64,000 bases of DNA from Pseudomonas entomophila (GCF_013523125.1 NZ_JAAMQJ010000015.1:37626-101625); one strand, 5' to 3'. Shown: positions 29,863 to 41,439, counted from the first letter of the stretch. The notes: generated from the letters alone by a model not told the origin. Translations and numbers: made by a program.

Positions 29863-29987
29863 CGTAGTCAACCGCGTTTTCTTGGCTACCCTTCGTCCCA
29901 TCGGTCAAATCCTCGGACAGCGCCTCAACTATCGGGCTTGGCTGCCGTAACCAATAACAGTCGATCCTCATTTTACGGAGCCTCAGC

Positions 29988-31988
29988 ATGTCACTACTTC
30001 CCGACCGCCTCTCAGGCCGAATGACGCTGGGCATCCTGACGCTGCTGGTGCTGACCGCGTTGGCGATCTACGCCGTCATGACCTTGGGCGGCAAGCCCCG
30101 GTTGGTCGCTGCGGGTACCGAGGCCGCGGAACAATCGGCCAATGCGATGACCCGCCAGCTCGCCATGCAAGTGAACCGCATCGAGGGCACCACGACGGCG
30201 ATGGCGCACCTGGCCGAAACCCTGCCCCACGACGAGGCCCTGCTCAAGGCCACTCTGCCCAACGTGATCGACAGCCAGGGCGATGCCGCCATTGCAGGCG
30301 GCGGGCTGTGGCCAGAACCCAACGCGTTTACGGCCGGAACGGATCGGCGCAGTTTTTTCTGGGCCCGCAACGCCAGCAATGGGCTGGTGTATTCGGACGA
30401 ATACAATGCCGCGCAAACCCCCTCGTACCAGGCTGAATCCTGGTACACCGGCGCGAAAACCGCGCCACCGGGGCGTTGCGTCTGGTCGGACGCCTACCAG
30501 GATCCGGTCAGTGGCGTGGCCATGACGACCTGCAGCGTGCCCTACCAGGCACAGGGCACGTTCGCCGGAGTCGCGACGATCGACCTCAAGCTCGACGGCC
30601 TGGCCGCGTTTCTCGAGGCCAATGGCAACGTCACCGACGGCTATGCGTTCGCCGTCGACGGTTCAGGGAACCTGCTGTTCTTCCCCGAAGCGAAAAGCAC
30701 GAAGGGCCTGCCGACCCTGGCCAACTTGAGCCAGGAGCAACCGTGGCTCAAGCCAGTCGTCGACAGCCTGTCGAGCCATTCCACTGGCACGACGACGCTG
30801 CACCTGGAAAACGATGCGCGCCTGGACGGGCCGGCCTACGTCACCTTGGCGACCATGGAAGGCACTGGTTGGCGCATTGGTCTGGTCACGCCCGAGGCCC
30901 GCGTGGTCGGACTGGCGAACACACTGACCGGGCAGATCCTGCTGTTCCTGCTGCCGCTGCTGGGCATTTTGCTGGGGCTCGCCTGGCTGGCGGGCAAACG
31001 ACTGCTCACCCAGATCGAGGAAACCACCACGCAAATCGAACGGCTCGGCCAAGGCGGTCAAGCCGGTGCTCAACTGGAGATTCTGCGGTCAGATGAGCTG
31101 GGTGCGCTGCGCAGCGCCGTCAACCATTACGCCGGCTCCTTGCGGACCATGCTGCGACAGATTGCCGATGAGTCGGTGTCCCTGGAAGCCCAGGCCAACG
31201 AGCTGGCGCAACTGTCCAACGGCCTAGCGGAACGAGCAGAAGCGCAACGCCAGGACAACACCCTGCTCGCCACCGCCATCACCGAAATGTCGGCCAGTGC
31301 CCATGAGGTCGCACACAACACCAGCGACTGCTCGGACACGGCACGCAGCTCGCTGGCAGAGGCGCAAAAGAGTCAGCAGCAGGTCAACCGCAACGGTGAA
31401 TCCATTGAAAGCCTGGCGACCGACATCTCGGGCGCGGCCACCGCGATCACTCAGCTGGGTGAAGACATCGAGCGCGTCGGCAGCGTGCTGGAGGTCATCA
31501 AGTCGATCTCCCAGCAGACGAACCTGCTGGCGCTCAACGCGGCCATCGAGGCCGCGCGCGCTGGTGAACAAGGTCGGGGGTTTGCGGTGGTGGCCGATGA
31601 GGTGCGGACACTGGCAGGCCGCACACAGACGTCTGCCAACGAGATCCAGGAGATGATCACTCAGTTGCGTGAGGCCTCGACGTCTGCCGTCACCACCATG
31701 CAGAACGGCGCCCACCGCACCCGCGAGTCCGTGCAGCAGGCGATCGGTGTGGCCGCCACCTTGGGCACGACCGTGGGCAGTTTCGATGACATCGTCCAGC
31801 GCGCCCAGCAGATTGCCGTCGCGGCCCAGGAGCAGAGTCACGTGACACAGGAAATCAACGAGCTAGCGGTGCGTATCCATGCGGCGAGTGAGGAAGGTGC
31901 GCGGGATGCGAACACGCTTCGGGAGCTGGGTAGGGGGATGCAGTCGATTTCGGCGCGGCTGGGGGGGTTGAGTCGGGGGGCTGATTAG
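29988..31988 (+). CDS. Membrane methyl-accepting chemotaxis protein with periplasmic Cache-type sensor
   Basis: 666 residues. TM1 is near 14-34, a ~275-residue periplasmic double-Cache-like sensor follows ([55 protein letters not shown]), TM2 is near 314-336 ([20 protein letters not shown]), then HAMP and the signalling domain with tip [23 protein letters not shown] near residue 524. About 140 residues follow the tip, consistent with the long 40-heptad class. Part of the amino-acid Cache motif is visible (WY, D) but the arginine before WY is absent (AESWY), so an amino-acid ligand should not be assumed. No C-terminal pentapeptide. Confidence 0.9.
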   Translation: MSLLPDRLSGRMTLGILTLLVLTALAIYAVMTLGGKPRLVAAGTEAAEQSANAMTRQLAMQVNRIEGTTTAMAHLAETLPHDEALLKATLPNVIDSQGDAAIAGGGLWPEPNAFTAGTDRRSFFWARNASNGLVYSDEYNAAQTPSYQAESWYTGAKTAPPGRCVWSDAYQDPVSGVAMTTCSVPYQAQGTFAGVATIDLKLDGLAAFLEANGNVTDGYAFAVDGSGNLLFFPEAKSTKGLPTLANLSQEQPWLKPVVDSLSSHSTGTTTLHLENDARLDGPAYVTLATMEGTGWRIGLVTPEARVVGLANTLTGQILLFLLPLLGILLGLAWLAGKRLLTQIEETTTQIERLGQGGQAGAQLEILRSDELGALRSAVNHYAGSLRTMLRQIADESVSLEAQANELAQLSNGLAERAEAQRQDNTLLATAITEMSASAHEVAHNTSDCSDTARSSLAEAQKSQQQVNRNGESIESLATDISGAATAITQLGEDIERVGSVLEVIKSISQQTNLLALNAAIEAARAGEQGRGFAVVADEVRTLAGRTQTSANEIQEMITQLREASTSAVTTMQNGAHRTRESVQQAIGVAATLGTTVGSFDDIVQRAQQIAVAAQEQSHVTQEINELAVRIHAASEEGARDANTLRELGRGMQSISARLGGLSRGAD

Positions 31989-32134
31989 GTTTGATAGGTA
32001 GGGAAGTGGGCATTGGTTTCGTGGGGCGATGTTGGTCTGCCTGCGTCAACGACCCCCGCCCTCACGAAGCAGGCATCGTTAGCTAGACGTACAGAGATAA
32101 GCCAGCATGTATCCGTCTGCTCTTTGCAGACAAG

Positions 32135-32159
32135 AAAAACCGGCCGGAGCCGGTTTTTT
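32135..32159. terminator. Bidirectional intrinsic terminator between the MCP gene and guaA
   Basis: Stem AAAAACCGGC / GCCGGTTTTTT with a CGGA loop; A-run on one side and T-run on the other, so it can stop transcription of the MCP gene (plus) and of guaA (minus). It starts 146 bp after the MCP stop and ends 13 bp before the guaA stop codon. Confidence 0.9.
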
Positions 32160-32171
32160 CACGCTACAAAA

Positions 32172-33749
32172 TCATTCCCACTCAATCGTCGCTGGCGGCT
32201 TGCTCGACACGTCGTAGGTCACCCGCGAGATCCCTTCGATCTCGTTGATGATGCGACCGCTGACCGTTTCCAGCAGCTCGTACGGCAGGTGCGCCCAACG
32301 GGCCGTCATGAAGTCCACGGTCTCGACCGCACGCAGGGCCACGACCCAGGCGTAGCGGCGGCCGTCGCCGACGACGCCGACCGAACGCACCGGCTGGAAC
32401 ACCACGAACGCCTGGCTGGTCTTGTGGTACCAGTCGGCCTTGCGCAGCTCTTCGATGAAGATGTGGTCGGCGCGACGCAGGATGTCGGCGTATTCCTTCT
32501 TCACTTCACCCAGGATGCGCACGCCCAGGCCCGGGCCCGGGAACGGGTGGCGATAGACCATGTCGTACGGCAGGCCCAGTTCCAGGCCGATCTTGCGCAC
32601 TTCGTCCTTGAACAGTTCACGCAGGGGCTCGACCAGCTTGAGGTTCATTTCCTCGGGCAGGCCGCCGACGTTGTGGTGGGACTTGATCACGTGGGCCTTG
32701 CCGCTCTTGGCGCCGGCCGACTCGATCACGTCGGGGTAGATGGTGCCCTGGGCCAGGAACTGGATGTTCTCGAGCTTGCTGGCTTCGGCATCGAAGATGT
32801 CGATGAAGGTGCGGCCGATGATCTTGCGCTTCTTCTCCGGGTCGGCTTCGCCGGCCAGGTTGTCGAGGAACTGGGCTTCGGCGTCGGCGCGGATCACCTT
32901 GACGCCCATGTTCTCCTTGAACATGGCCATGACCTGGTCACCTTCGTGCAGGCGCAGCAGGCCGTTGTCGACGAATACGCAGGTCAGCTGGTCGCCGATG
33001 GCGCGGTGCAGCAGCGCGGCGACCACGGAGGAGTCGACACCGCCGGACAGGCCGAGCAGGACGTTGGCCGAACCGACCTGTTCACGCACCTGGGCGATGG
33101 CGTCTTCGACGATGTTGGACGGGGTCCACAGGGCTTCGCAGCCACAGATGTCCTGGATGAAGCGGGACAGGATGCGACCGCCCTGCTTGGTGTGGGTCAC
33201 TTCCGGGTGGAACTGCACGCCGTAGTAGCCACGGGCATCGTCGAACATGCCGGCGATCGGGCAGCTCGGGGTGCTGGCCAGGACGTGGAAGTCGGCCGGC
33301 AGCTGGGTGACCTTGTCGCCGTGGCTCATCCAGACGTCGAGACCCAGCACGCCGTCGGCGTCGATGTGGTCTTCGATGCCGTCGAGCAGGCGGCTCTTGC
33401 CGACCACGTCGACGCGGGCGTAGCCGAACTCACGCAGCTCGGAACCTTCGACCTTGCCGCCCAGTTGTTCGGACATGGTCTGCATGCCGTAGCAGATGCC
33501 CAGCAGCGGGACGTTGAGGTCGAAGACGGCCTGCGGTGCGCGCGGGCTGTTGGCTTCGTGAACCGACTCGGGACCGCCGGCGAGGATGATGCCACGCGGG
33601 TTGAATTCGCGGATCGCCTCGTCGGACATGTCGAACGGGTGCAGTTCGCAGTAGACGCCGATCTCGCGCACGCGGCGGGCGATCAGCTGGGTGTACTGGG
33701 AACCGAAATCCAGGATCAGGATGCGGTGGGCGTGGATGTCGAGGGCCAT
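32172..33749 (-). CDS. guaA: GMP synthase (glutamine-hydrolysing)
   Basis: 525 residues; aminates XMP to GMP. N-terminal class I amidotransferase with the nucleophile in GICYGMQTM and the catalytic His/Glu in [12 protein letters not shown] pyrophosphatase domain with the P-loop [14 protein letters not shown], then a dimerisation domain ending [17 protein letters not shown]. The ATG at 33749 starts [18 protein letters not shown], the usual start; the upstream extension is non-homologous. 192 bp downstream of guaB on the same strand, with a repeat locus in between. Confidence 0.97.
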   Translation of the reverse strand: MALDIHAHRILILDFGSQYTQLIARRVREIGVYCELHPFDMSDEAIREFNPRGIILAGGPESVHEANSPRAPQAVFDLNVPLLGICYGMQTMSEQLGGKVEGSELREFGYARVDVVGKSRLLDGIEDHIDADGVLGLDVWMSHGDKVTQLPADFHVLASTPSCPIAGMFDDARGYYGVQFHPEVTHTKQGGRILSRFIQDICGCEALWTPSNIVEDAIAQVREQVGSANVLLGLSGGVDSSVVAALLHRAIGDQLTCVFVDNGLLRLHEGDQVMAMFKENMGVKVIRADAEAQFLDNLAGEADPEKKRKIIGRTFIDIFDAEASKLENIQFLAQGTIYPDVIESAGAKSGKAHVIKSHHNVGGLPEEMNLKLVEPLRELFKDEVRKIGLELGLPYDMVYRHPFPGPGLGVRILGEVKKEYADILRRADHIFIEELRKADWYHKTSQAFVVFQPVRSVGVVGDGRRYAWVVALRAVETVDFMTARWAHLPYELLETVSGRIINEIEGISRVTYDVSSKPPATIEWE

Positions 33750-33830
33750 GGGGAACTCTCTGGTGCAGCCGAGGCATCGAGCCCCAGGCCGCAAGTTGAT
33801 CGGGGAAACGGGAAGAGCAGCTGCACGCGG

Positions 33831-33931
33831 TGAGCGGCAAGCGGCAAGCTGCTGTGTCAAAGCGGTCACCGCGCCAGGCGCACTGACCGCCGTACTGTTT
33901 CGTGTGGCTACCGCTTGCAGCGTGCCGCTCG
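33831..33931. repeat. Heptanucleotide repeat locus 4 (degenerate) between guaB and guaA
   Basis: Left part GAGCGGCAAGCGGCAAGCTG (units GCGGCAA/GCTG) and right part with GCTTGCAGCGTGCCGCT, opposed to the left. This is a short, degenerate version of the opposed-heptad architecture seen at loci 1-3; the arms can pair imperfectly over roughly 15 bases. Confidence 0.65.
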
Positions 33932-33941
33932 AAGCGGGCCG

Positions 33942-35519
<1,578 letters not shown>

Positions 35520-35567
35520 TCAATTCCTGCGCTCGTGGATCGACCGTGCCGGTGGGCCCTCCCCCAC

Positions 35568-36116
35568 CTACTGCCCCACGCTCACTACCGCCACCGGCTG
35601 GTCGAGCCAGTCGGCGAACTGTTCGATAAACGCTGGCGTGAAGCCCGCGCCACCCCAGCCATTGAAGATGAAGCCCAGGTTGGAAAAGGCACACGGCTGC
35701 AGGAACAGGAAGCCATTGATGTCGTCCTCGAACCCGCACAAGGGGCAGGTGAAGTTGTCGCTCACCCCGGGCATCCACTCTTCCAGGCTGTCGAACAGCG
35801 GTTCCCCGACTTCACGGCGGCATTCAGGGCAGCCGGCCTCCTCGAGAAAACCGTCGGTAGGCGTATAGATGCAGCGCTTGAGCACGACCTCCAGACCATT
35901 GGCCTGTTCGCCGAATGGCAACTGCTCAGGGTGCAAGGCGTACTTGCGCGCGCCTTCTGCCAGGGCATGGCCCATATGGTTGCCGGTGCGGCCGCAGGTG
36001 GTCAAGGCTTCCTCCACCACCTTCTCCCGCACCAGCCAGCGCAGGATGGCCCGGGCACGGGCCTCGTGAAACGGCACGGTGGACAGCTTGGGGACGATGA
36101 TGCGCTGGGTACTCAT
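35568..36116 (-). CDS. Conserved hypothetical protein with paired CxxC (zinc-ribbon-like) motifs
   Basis: 182 residues starting MSTQRIIVPKLST. Two cysteine pairs, CPEC and CPLC, about 32 residues apart (EAGCPECRREVG and NFTCPLCGFEDD) suggest a bound zinc. The C-terminus is aromatic and glycine-rich (SNLGFIFNGWGGAGFTPAF). Pseudomonad homologues are, as I recall, sometimes labelled 'sugar ABC transporter ATPase', but no Walker A or signature motif exists here, so that label is wrong. The ATG at 36116 is preferred to a TTG two codons upstream. Divergent from nothing obvious; function unknown. Confidence 0.75.
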   Translation of the reverse strand: MSTQRIIVPKLSTVPFHEARARAILRWLVREKVVEEALTTCGRTGNHMGHALAEGARKYALHPEQLPFGEQANGLEVVLKRCIYTPTDGFLEEAGCPECRREVGEPLFDSLEEWMPGVSDNFTCPLCGFEDDINGFLFLQPCAFSNLGFIFNGWGGAGFTPAFIEQFADWLDQPVAVVSVGQ

Positions 36117-36224
36117 GGGCAAGACGAACCTGGACGGCGGGGGTGGCTCATTCTAGCGCCTGCGCAGGCGCCGAGGTAGCGACCGAGCCGCGCGCCCCGC
36201 AGCCCGGCCCGCGACCCGTCACGC

Positions 36225-36989
36225 TCAGGCCTTGTAGCGCTCGACCAGCGCATAGAGAATCGCCGCCGTCTCGGCATCCAGCACGCCCCGGTAATCGGAC
36301 GGACGAAAGTGCAGCTGAAAGGCCCTGAGCAGCGCACGCATCTGGCTTGCATTCGGTTGCGCCGGCACCTCGTAGCCATAGGCACGCAGCTGGGCCTGAA
36401 CTTCCCTGGCAGCCGGCAAGGCGCGCGCGAACTGCGCCAGGAACTGTGCCTTGCGGGTCTCGTCGTACCAGGCCCCGATACCCGCCTCATGCAGGCGCTG
36501 CCAGGGGAACGCCGCGCCTGGGTCGCTCTTGCGGCCGATGGAAATGTCGCTGTGGCCGACGACGTGGGTCGGGGTGATGTCCGGATACCGCTGCAGGATG
36601 TCTCGACTCAACTGGATCAGGGCATCGATCTGTTCGGGGTGGTAGGGCGGAAAGGTGAATTGCCCGTTGCTCGCCGTCGCCTCGTTGACCAGCTCGATGC
36701 CGATCGCCGTGTCGTTCAGGTGGCTGCGCCCGGCCCAGGCGCTGCTGCCCGCATGCCAGGCACGCTCGCCTTCGTCGACGAGGTTGAAGATGCGCAGCCG
36801 ACCGAAGCCTGCACGCTGATAGGTCGGATCGGCAGGATTGGGCAGCAGGTAGTGCGCGCTGACCTCGTTGCCCTTGGCCAGGGCATTGACCGAACCATTG
36901 AAGTGGATGGCGGTGTAGTGGAACACCAGAAAGCGGACGCGCCGATTGAAGGCCTTGGCGCGGTAAGTGGTGGAATCGACCTCGTACAT
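36225..36989 (-). CDS. N-acetylmuramoyl-L-alanine amidase, AmiD/AmpDh3 type
   Basis: 254 residues. Amidase_2 domain with zinc ligands in VFHYTAIHF, AWHAGSSAW and VVGHSDISIGRKSDPG, followed by a helical peptidoglycan-binding-like domain (residues ~175-254; ALLRAFQLHFRPSDYRGVLD). It cleaves the amide bond between MurNAc and the stem peptide, including anhydro-muropeptides. E. coli AmiD is an outer-membrane lipoprotein, but this protein begins MYEVDSTTYRAKAF with no signal peptide or lipobox, like P. aeruginosa AmpDh3. Location is therefore uncertain. Confidence 0.88.
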   Translation of the reverse strand: MYEVDSTTYRAKAFNRRVRFLVFHYTAIHFNGSVNALAKGNEVSAHYLLPNPADPTYQRAGFGRLRIFNLVDEGERAWHAGSSAWAGRSHLNDTAIGIELVNEATASNGQFTFPPYHPEQIDALIQLSRDILQRYPDITPTHVVGHSDISIGRKSDPGAAFPWQRLHEAGIGAWYDETRKAQFLAQFARALPAAREVQAQLRAYGYEVPAQPNASQMRALLRAFQLHFRPSDYRGVLDAETAAILYALVERYKA

Positions 36990-37120
36990 GGGGCACCTCC
37001 TCGGGACGGGAAGCGCTCAGGCTAGGCGCGCGCTCATGGGCGGATAAGCCCTTCATTTCGCCGCGAAAGGTAGGACGCTTCCCGTGATCCTGCACCGGTG
37101 CATCCGACGGACTTGTCCTT

Positions 37121-37126
37121 TATGAT
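37121..37126 (+). promoter_or_regulatory. Candidate -10 element immediately before xseA
   Basis: TATGAT six bases before the xseA ATG; no -35 consensus at 17 bp and no Shine-Dalgarno sequence before the ATG. If active it would give a leaderless or near-leaderless transcript. Confidence 0.3.
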
Positions 37127-37132
37127 GCCTCC

Positions 37133-38512
37133 ATGATCAAAGACCCTTTCGAACGCCTTGGTCTGGACCGTGAAGTCCTGACCGTCAGCCAGCTCAACGG
37201 CCGCGCACGCGTGCTGCTCGAGGACGTGTTCCGCTCCATCTGGGTGGAGGGCGAGATCTCCAACCTGGCCCGGCCGGCGTCCGGGCACCTCTATTTCACC
37301 CTGAAGGACAGCGGCGCCCAGGTACGTTGCGCACTGTTCCGGCAGAACGCTGCGCGGGTACGGCAGGCGCTGCGTGACGGCCTGGCGGTGCGGGTGCGTG
37401 GCAAGGTCTCGCTGTTCGAAGGGCGCGGCGACTACCAGCTGATCCTCGACACGCTCGAGCCGGCCGGTGACGGCGCGCTGCGTCTGGCGTTCGATGCCTT
37501 GAAGGAAAAGCTCGGTGCCGAAGGGCTGTTCAGTGCAGACCGCAAGCGCGCCTTGCCCGCTCACCCCCGACGCATCGGCATCGTCACCTCACCCACCGGC
37601 GCGGTGATTCGCGACATCATCAGCGTGTTCGGCCGCCGTGCACCGCAGGTGGAGCTGAACCTGATCCCCACCGCCGTGCAGGGTCGCGACGCCATCGGGC
37701 AAATCGTCAAGGCGCTGCAGCGGGCCGATGCGCAAGGCTTCGATGCGCTGATCCTGGCCCGTGGCGGCGGTTCGCTGGAAGACCTCTGGTGCTTCAACGA
37801 AGAGGCCGTCGCCCGGGCCATTGCTGCCTGCGCCACGCCCATCGTCAGCGCCGTGGGCCATGAGACGGACGTCTCGATCAGCGATTTCGTGGCCGACGTG
37901 CGGGCGCCGACGCCGTCGGCGGCGGCCGAACTGCTGGCGCCCGACAGCAGCGGGCTGCGCCAGACCCTCGAGAGCCTGGAGCGGCGCCTGCTGCTGCGCC
38001 TGCGCAACCGTCTGGCCCACGATCGCCTGCGGCTGGATGGCCTGTCACGGCGCCTGCGCCATCCGGGCGAGCGTCTGCGCCAGCAGGCCCAGCGCCTGGA
38101 TGACCTGGACATGCGCCTGCGCCGGGCCTTCACGCTGCACATGCGCCAGCACCAGCAACACCTGGAGCGGCTGCAGGCACGCCTGGGCGCGCAGCATCCG
38201 GGGCGCACGCTGACCTTGCTCGGCCACCGCCTGGACGCCCTGGCCGAGCGCCTGCCGCGGGCCATGCGCGACCTGCTCAAGGACCGCCGCCAACGGCTCC
38301 AGGCCCAGGTGCAGACCCTGCAAGTGGTCAGCCCGCTGGCGACCCTCGCACGCGGCTACAGCATCCTGCTCGACGAAAAGGGCCATGCCATCCGCAGCGC
38401 TGCCGACACCCACACCGGCCAGCGCCTGACCGCTCGCCTGAACGATGGCGAATTGAAGGTGCGTGTCGAAGACAACCACCAGACGCCCGTCACCCTCTCC
38501 CTTCTGGACTGA
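37133..38512 (+). CDS. xseA: Exodeoxyribonuclease VII large subunit
   Basis: 459 residues; with XseB forms ExoVII, which degrades single-stranded DNA. N-terminal OB fold (VWVEGEISNLARPASGHLYFTLKD), catalytic region with GIVTSPTGAVIRDI, LILARGGGSLEDLWCFNEEAVARAI and AVGHETDVSISDFVAD, then a long Arg/Leu coiled coil (about 260-400) and a C-terminal beta segment. The start is the usual one (MIKDPFERLGLDREVLTV) but without a visible ribosome site. The M23 peptidase gene follows after 3 bp, so the two form an operon. Confidence 0.96.
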   Translation: MIKDPFERLGLDREVLTVSQLNGRARVLLEDVFRSIWVEGEISNLARPASGHLYFTLKDSGAQVRCALFRQNAARVRQALRDGLAVRVRGKVSLFEGRGDYQLILDTLEPAGDGALRLAFDALKEKLGAEGLFSADRKRALPAHPRRIGIVTSPTGAVIRDIISVFGRRAPQVELNLIPTAVQGRDAIGQIVKALQRADAQGFDALILARGGGSLEDLWCFNEEAVARAIAACATPIVSAVGHETDVSISDFVADVRAPTPSAAAELLAPDSSGLRQTLESLERRLLLRLRNRLAHDRLRLDGLSRRLRHPGERLRQQAQRLDDLDMRLRRAFTLHMRQHQQHLERLQARLGAQHPGRTLTLLGHRLDALAERLPRAMRDLLKDRRQRLQAQVQTLQVVSPLATLARGYSILLDEKGHAIRSAADTHTGQRLTARLNDGELKVRVEDNHQTPVTLSLLD

Positions 38513-38515
38513 CCC

Positions 38516-39343
38516 ATGCCAAGGTTCATCGCTCCCCTGCTAGCCCTTACCCTGCTGTTGGTCGGCACCTGCGCCCAGGCCAGCTACATCACCCGCCAGC
38601 TGAACAAGCCGGTGCCGGGCGGCGTGGCGGTGGTCGACCTCGGCCCTTCGGCACAGCCCCCCAGCGCGCGCTTCGAGGGCAAGCCGGTGCTGGTGGTGAA
38701 GGAACAGGACACCTGGCTGGCGATCGTTGGCATCCCTTTGACCCACAAGCCGGGCCAGGCGGTGGTGATGCAAGGCTCGCGCAGCCTGCCGTTCATGGTC
38801 GGCAGCAAGAAGTACCCTGAACAGCACATCACCCTGAAGAACAAGCGCCAGGTCAACCCGGAGCCCGACGACCTCAAGCGCATCGAACGCGAGCTGGCCG
38901 AACAGACCACCGCCTACCGCAGCTTCAGCCCGGTCTTGCCGAGCAACCTGCTGCTGGACAAGCCGGTCAACGGTCCCTTGTCGAGCAAGTTCGGCGTACG
39001 CCGTTTCTTCAATGGCGAAGAGCGCAACCCCCATGCCGGTCTGGATTTCGCGGTGCCGGCGGGCACGCCGATCAAGACACCGGCCAATGGCAAGGTGATT
39101 CTCATCGGTGATTACTTCTTCAACGGCCAGACGGTGTTCGTCGATCACGGCCAGGGGTTCATCAGCATGTTCTGCCATCTGTCGCGCATCGACGTGAAGA
39201 AAGGCCAGGACCTGCGCCGCGGCGAGGTGGTCGGCCGGGTCGGCTCGACGGGGCGCGCCACGGGGCCGCACATGCACTGGAACGTGAGCCTGAACGATGC
39301 ACGGGTGGACCCGGCGATCTTCATCGGCGCATTCCAACCCTGA
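38516..39343 (+). CDS. Secreted M23 family metallopeptidase
   Basis: 275 residues. Signal peptide LLALTLLLVGTCAQA, an Ig-like N-terminal domain, then LytM/M23 peptidase with zinc motifs HAGLDFAVPAGTPI (H-x3-D) and GPHMHWNVSLN (H-x-H). It is predicted to cleave peptidoglycan cross-bridges in the periplasm. All catalytic residues appear present, so an active enzyme rather than a NlpD/EnvC-type activator is likely. Starts 3 bp after xseA. Confidence 0.9.
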   Translation: MPRFIAPLLALTLLLVGTCAQASYITRQLNKPVPGGVAVVDLGPSAQPPSARFEGKPVLVVKEQDTWLAIVGIPLTHKPGQAVVMQGSRSLPFMVGSKKYPEQHITLKNKRQVNPEPDDLKRIERELAEQTTAYRSFSPVLPSNLLLDKPVNGPLSSKFGVRRFFNGEERNPHAGLDFAVPAGTPIKTPANGKVILIGDYFFNGQTVFVDHGQGFISMFCHLSRIDVKKGQDLRRGEVVGRVGSTGRATGPHMHWNVSLNDARVDPAIFIGAFQP

Positions 39344-39718
39344 ACCCGGTGGGTGGACAGGTTTCGAGCGTGCGCCGGTGGTGAAACCAGGGACGTGGGC
39401 ACGCCAGTCTGGCCCCTCTTTCGATCAATGCTTTCCTCGCGCAATAAAATGCATGCTTTTTTTCTAAAAGCGCCTGTCAGGTTACCCCTGACCTGCCTTT
39501 ATGATCATTCCTCTCAATTTTTCTACTATGCTTGCCATTCCTTGCACCTGTGGTTAGGGTTGGATGCATGACGACTCCACTCACCCTCATTCTGCTCCGC
39601 CAGCATCGCAGCCTTTCCCTGGTCAGCGCACGACTATCGGGTTGAGCCGCGTTACCCCGCTTTCGACCGGTTATCGTCTGGCAGGCCCGATCACGGCCGC
39701 TCATTAAAGGATTGCACC
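39344..39718. promoter_or_regulatory. leuA upstream region (375 bp) with probable leucine attenuation leader
   Basis: Contains a TACTAT -10-like element at 39524-39529 in an AT-rich stretch, the leucine-rich leader ORF at 39568-39645 and 73 bp before leuA. I see no canonical terminator hairpin with a T-run after the leader. A CCTTT at 39612-39616 inside the leader could pair with the AAAGG ribosome site of leuA (39706-39710), a possible translational switch. Confidence 0.5.
39568..39645 (+). CDS. Leucine-rich leader peptide upstream of leuA
   Basis: 25-codon [28 protein letters not shown]. Seven leucines, four of them in the cluster LTLILL, using CTC, CTG, CTT and CTA codons. It lies 73 bp before leuA on the same strand, the place and composition expected of an attenuation leader that senses charged tRNA-Leu. 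An overlapping ORF in another frame from the ATG at 39564 (47 codons, His/Pro-rich) is less convincing. No obvious strong ribosome site; TAGGG lies 12 bases upstream. Confidence 0.65.
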   Translation: MTTPLTLILLRQHRSLSLVSARLSG

Positions 39719-41392
39719 ATGTCCATGCTCAAAGACCCTTCTCGCAAGTACCGCGCGTTCCCGACCATCGACCTGCCCGACCGCACCTGGCCGTCGAAGG
39801 CCATCACCCAGGCGCCGATCTGGTGCAGCTCCGACCTGCGTGATGGCAACCAGTCGTTGATCGAACCGATGGACTCGGCGAAGAAGCTGCGTTTCTGGCA
39901 GACCCTGGTGCACGTGGGCGTGAAGGAAATCGAAGCCGCCTTCCCCTCCGCCTCGCAGACCGATTTCGACTTCGTGCGCACGCTGATCGAAGACGGCCAC
40001 ATCCCGGACGACACCACCATCCAGGTGCTCACCCAGGCCCGTGAAGACCTGATCGCGCGGACCTTCGAATCCCTGCGCGGCGCCAAGCAGGCCATCGTTC
40101 ACCTGTACAACGCCACCTGCCCGTCGTTCCGCCGCATCGTCTTCAACCAGGACAAGCAAGGCGTCAAGGACATCGCGGTCAACGCCGCCAAGCTGTTCGT
40201 CAAGTACGCCGCGCAGCAACCCGAGACACGCTGGACGTTCCAGTACTCGCCGGAAACCTTCAGCGCCACCGAGCTGGAATTCGCCAAGGAAGTCTGTGAC
40301 GCGGTGATCGAGGTGTGGAACCCGACGCCCGAGCACAAGATCATTCTCAACCTGCCGGCCACCGTCGAAGTGGGGACGCCCAACGTCTACGCCGACCAGA
40401 TCGAGTGGTTCTGCCGCAACGTCAACCGTCGCGACAGCGTGATCATCAGCCTGCATACCCACAACGACCGTGGTACCGGCATCGCCGCCACCGAGCTGGG
40501 CCTGATGGCCGGTGCCGACCGTGCCGAAGGCTGCCTGTTCGGCAATGGCGAGCGCACCGGCAACGTCGACCTGGTGACCCTGGCCCTGAACCTCTACACC
40601 CAAGGCATCGACCCGCAGCTGGACTTCTCGGACATCGACGGCGTGCGCAAGGTCGTCGAGGAGTGCAACCAGTTGCCGGTCCACCCCCGCCACCCGTACG
40701 TGGGCGATCTGGTCCACACCGCGTTCTCCGGCTCGCACCAGGACGCCATCCGCAAGGGCATGAGCAAACAGCAGGACGGCGAACTGTGGGAGGTGCCCTA
40801 CCTGCCCATCGACCCGGCCGACATCGGTCGCAACTACGAGGCGGTGATCCGCGTCAACAGCCAGTCGGGCAAGGGTGGCATCACCTACCTGCTCGAGCAG
40901 GAGTACGGCATCAGCCTGCCGCGCCGCATGCAGATCGAATTCAGTCAGGTGGTCCAGGGCGAAACCGACCGCCTGGGCTTGGAAATGACGGCTCAGCAGA
41001 TCTACAGCCTGCTGCAGAAGGAATACCTGCAAGCCAATACGCCCTATGCATTGGTCAGCCACCGCCTGCGGGAAGAGAACGGCCACAGCGCCGTGGAAGT
41101 GGACGTCGCGGGTGAAGGCGAGACCACCCTGAAATGGTCCGGCAAGGGCAACGGCGCCCTGGAGGCGCTGGTCGCCGGCTTGCCGGTGGCGGTCGAGATC
41201 ATGGACTACAACGAGCACGCCATTGGCGCAGGCACTCATGCCAAGGCCGCCGCCTATATCGAGCTGCGCGTGGCGGGTGGACGTCCGGTCCACGGGGTGG
41301 GCATCGATGAAAACATCACGACGGCCAGCTTCAAGGCCTTGTTCAGTGCGCTGAACCGTTCGTTGAGCCAACAGAACGCCAAGGCGGCCTGA
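39719..41392 (+). CDS. leuA: 2-isopropylmalate synthase
   Basis: 557 residues; condenses acetyl-CoA with 2-oxoisovalerate, the first step of leucine synthesis. TIM-barrel with [29 protein letters not shown] and [18 protein letters not shown], then a linker and the C-terminal leucine-binding regulatory domain ([33 protein letters not shown]). The length fits the long LeuA2-type enzyme. AAAGGA precedes the ATG. It is followed by a strong terminator and preceded by the leucine-rich leader. Confidence 0.96.
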   Translation: MSMLKDPSRKYRAFPTIDLPDRTWPSKAITQAPIWCSSDLRDGNQSLIEPMDSAKKLRFWQTLVHVGVKEIEAAFPSASQTDFDFVRTLIEDGHIPDDTTIQVLTQAREDLIARTFESLRGAKQAIVHLYNATCPSFRRIVFNQDKQGVKDIAVNAAKLFVKYAAQQPETRWTFQYSPETFSATELEFAKEVCDAVIEVWNPTPEHKIILNLPATVEVGTPNVYADQIEWFCRNVNRRDSVIISLHTHNDRGTGIAATELGLMAGADRAEGCLFGNGERTGNVDLVTLALNLYTQGIDPQLDFSDIDGVRKVVEECNQLPVHPRHPYVGDLVHTAFSGSHQDAIRKGMSKQQDGELWEVPYLPIDPADIGRNYEAVIRVNSQSGKGGITYLLEQEYGISLPRRMQIEFSQVVQGETDRLGLEMTAQQIYSLLQKEYLQANTPYALVSHRLREENGHSAVEVDVAGEGETTLKWSGKGNGALEALVAGLPVAVEIMDYNEHAIGAGTHAKAAAYIELRVAGGRPVHGVGIDENITTASFKALFSALNRSLSQQNAKAA

Positions 41393-41406
41393 GCGCCTGA
41401 CGCATG

Positions 41407-41439
41407 AAAAAAGCCCGCATCCAGGATGCGGGCTTTTTT
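41407..41439 (+). terminator. Intrinsic terminator of leuA
   Basis: 15-bp stem (AAAAAAGCCCGCATC / GATGCGGGCTTTTTT) with a CAG loop, 14 bp after the leuA stop. Also fits as a terminator for eda on the opposite strand. Confidence 0.93.

Noticed and set aside
32013..33833. 606-residue plus-strand ORF across guaA
   Set aside because: Antisense to a well-conserved gene, with shadow-type composition.
39564..39707. 47-codon His/Pro-rich ORF overlapping the leucine-rich leader
   Set aside because: Starts four bases earlier in another frame and has no feature of a leader for leuA; the leucine-rich frame is favoured.
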